From Caccovicinus sp051878975 (GTDB taxonomy: Bacteria > Bacillota > Clostridia > Lachnospirales > Lachnospiraceae), in the NCBI GenBank assembly GCA_051878975.1, contig JBJELD010000108.1, positions 1 to 5,497 of the forward strand: a DNA stretch of 5,497 nucleotides, given 5' to 3'. How positions within the stretch are numbered: the stretch's first letter is position 1; the number at the start of each line of letters is the position of its first letter. Made by a program: the position numbers and the translations under genes. Shown here piece by piece: positions 5,485 through 5,497 of this stretch. The notes under the pieces were generated by a model. The model did no database searches, had not been told where the DNA came from, and saw only the letters and a program-made list of their open reading frames with translations.

Positions 5485-5497
5485 ACGTGAAACCATT

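Overview
The window looks like chromosome of an anaerobic Gram-positive Clostridia, most likely Lachnospiraceae. This is an inference from mid-range GC coding sequence with AT-rich gaps, strong AGGAGG-like ribosome sites, consensus sigma-A promoters, and the gene content: a GH43 xylosidase remnant, a Maa-type acetyltransferase, and paired cysteine-rich U32-family proteins. No rRNA, tRNA or CRISPR array is visible.

Left edge (1-250): an AT-rich stretch holds the first 12 codons of a minus-strand gene running off the window. Its start and promoter are clear. The few residues visible resemble the N-terminus of an IS607-type serine-recombinase transposase, but this is tentative. Next to it (251-705) is a decayed C-terminal piece of a GH43 beta-xylosidase. 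It lacks the catalytic domain, has apparent internal deletions, and its genuine C-terminus lies in another frame. Upstream of that on the same strand is an intact hexapeptide-repeat sugar O-acetyltransferase (724-1353).

Middle (1354-2300): a divergent intergenic region carries a near-perfect sigma-A promoter that drives a plus-strand SpoU/TrmH-family rRNA 2'-O-methyltransferase.

Right (2303-5422): a three-gene minus-strand unit, read right to left. It has a Crp/Fnr-family regulator, then (4-base overlap, TTG start) a 469-residue protein with a PilZ-like N-terminal region joined to a UbiV/YhbV-like cysteine-cluster domain, then (76-base gap) a UbiU/YhbU-like U32 protein with the four expected cluster cysteines. 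In Proteobacteria the UbiU-UbiV pair is an iron-sulfur complex used in oxygen-independent ubiquinone hydroxylation. Clostridia are not known to make ubiquinone, so this pair probably does a different anaerobic reaction. The linked Crp/Fnr gene and the PilZ-like fusion make this operon the most interesting item in the window. Its last gene ends 2 bases from the end of the convergent methyltransferase gene, with no terminator seen between them.
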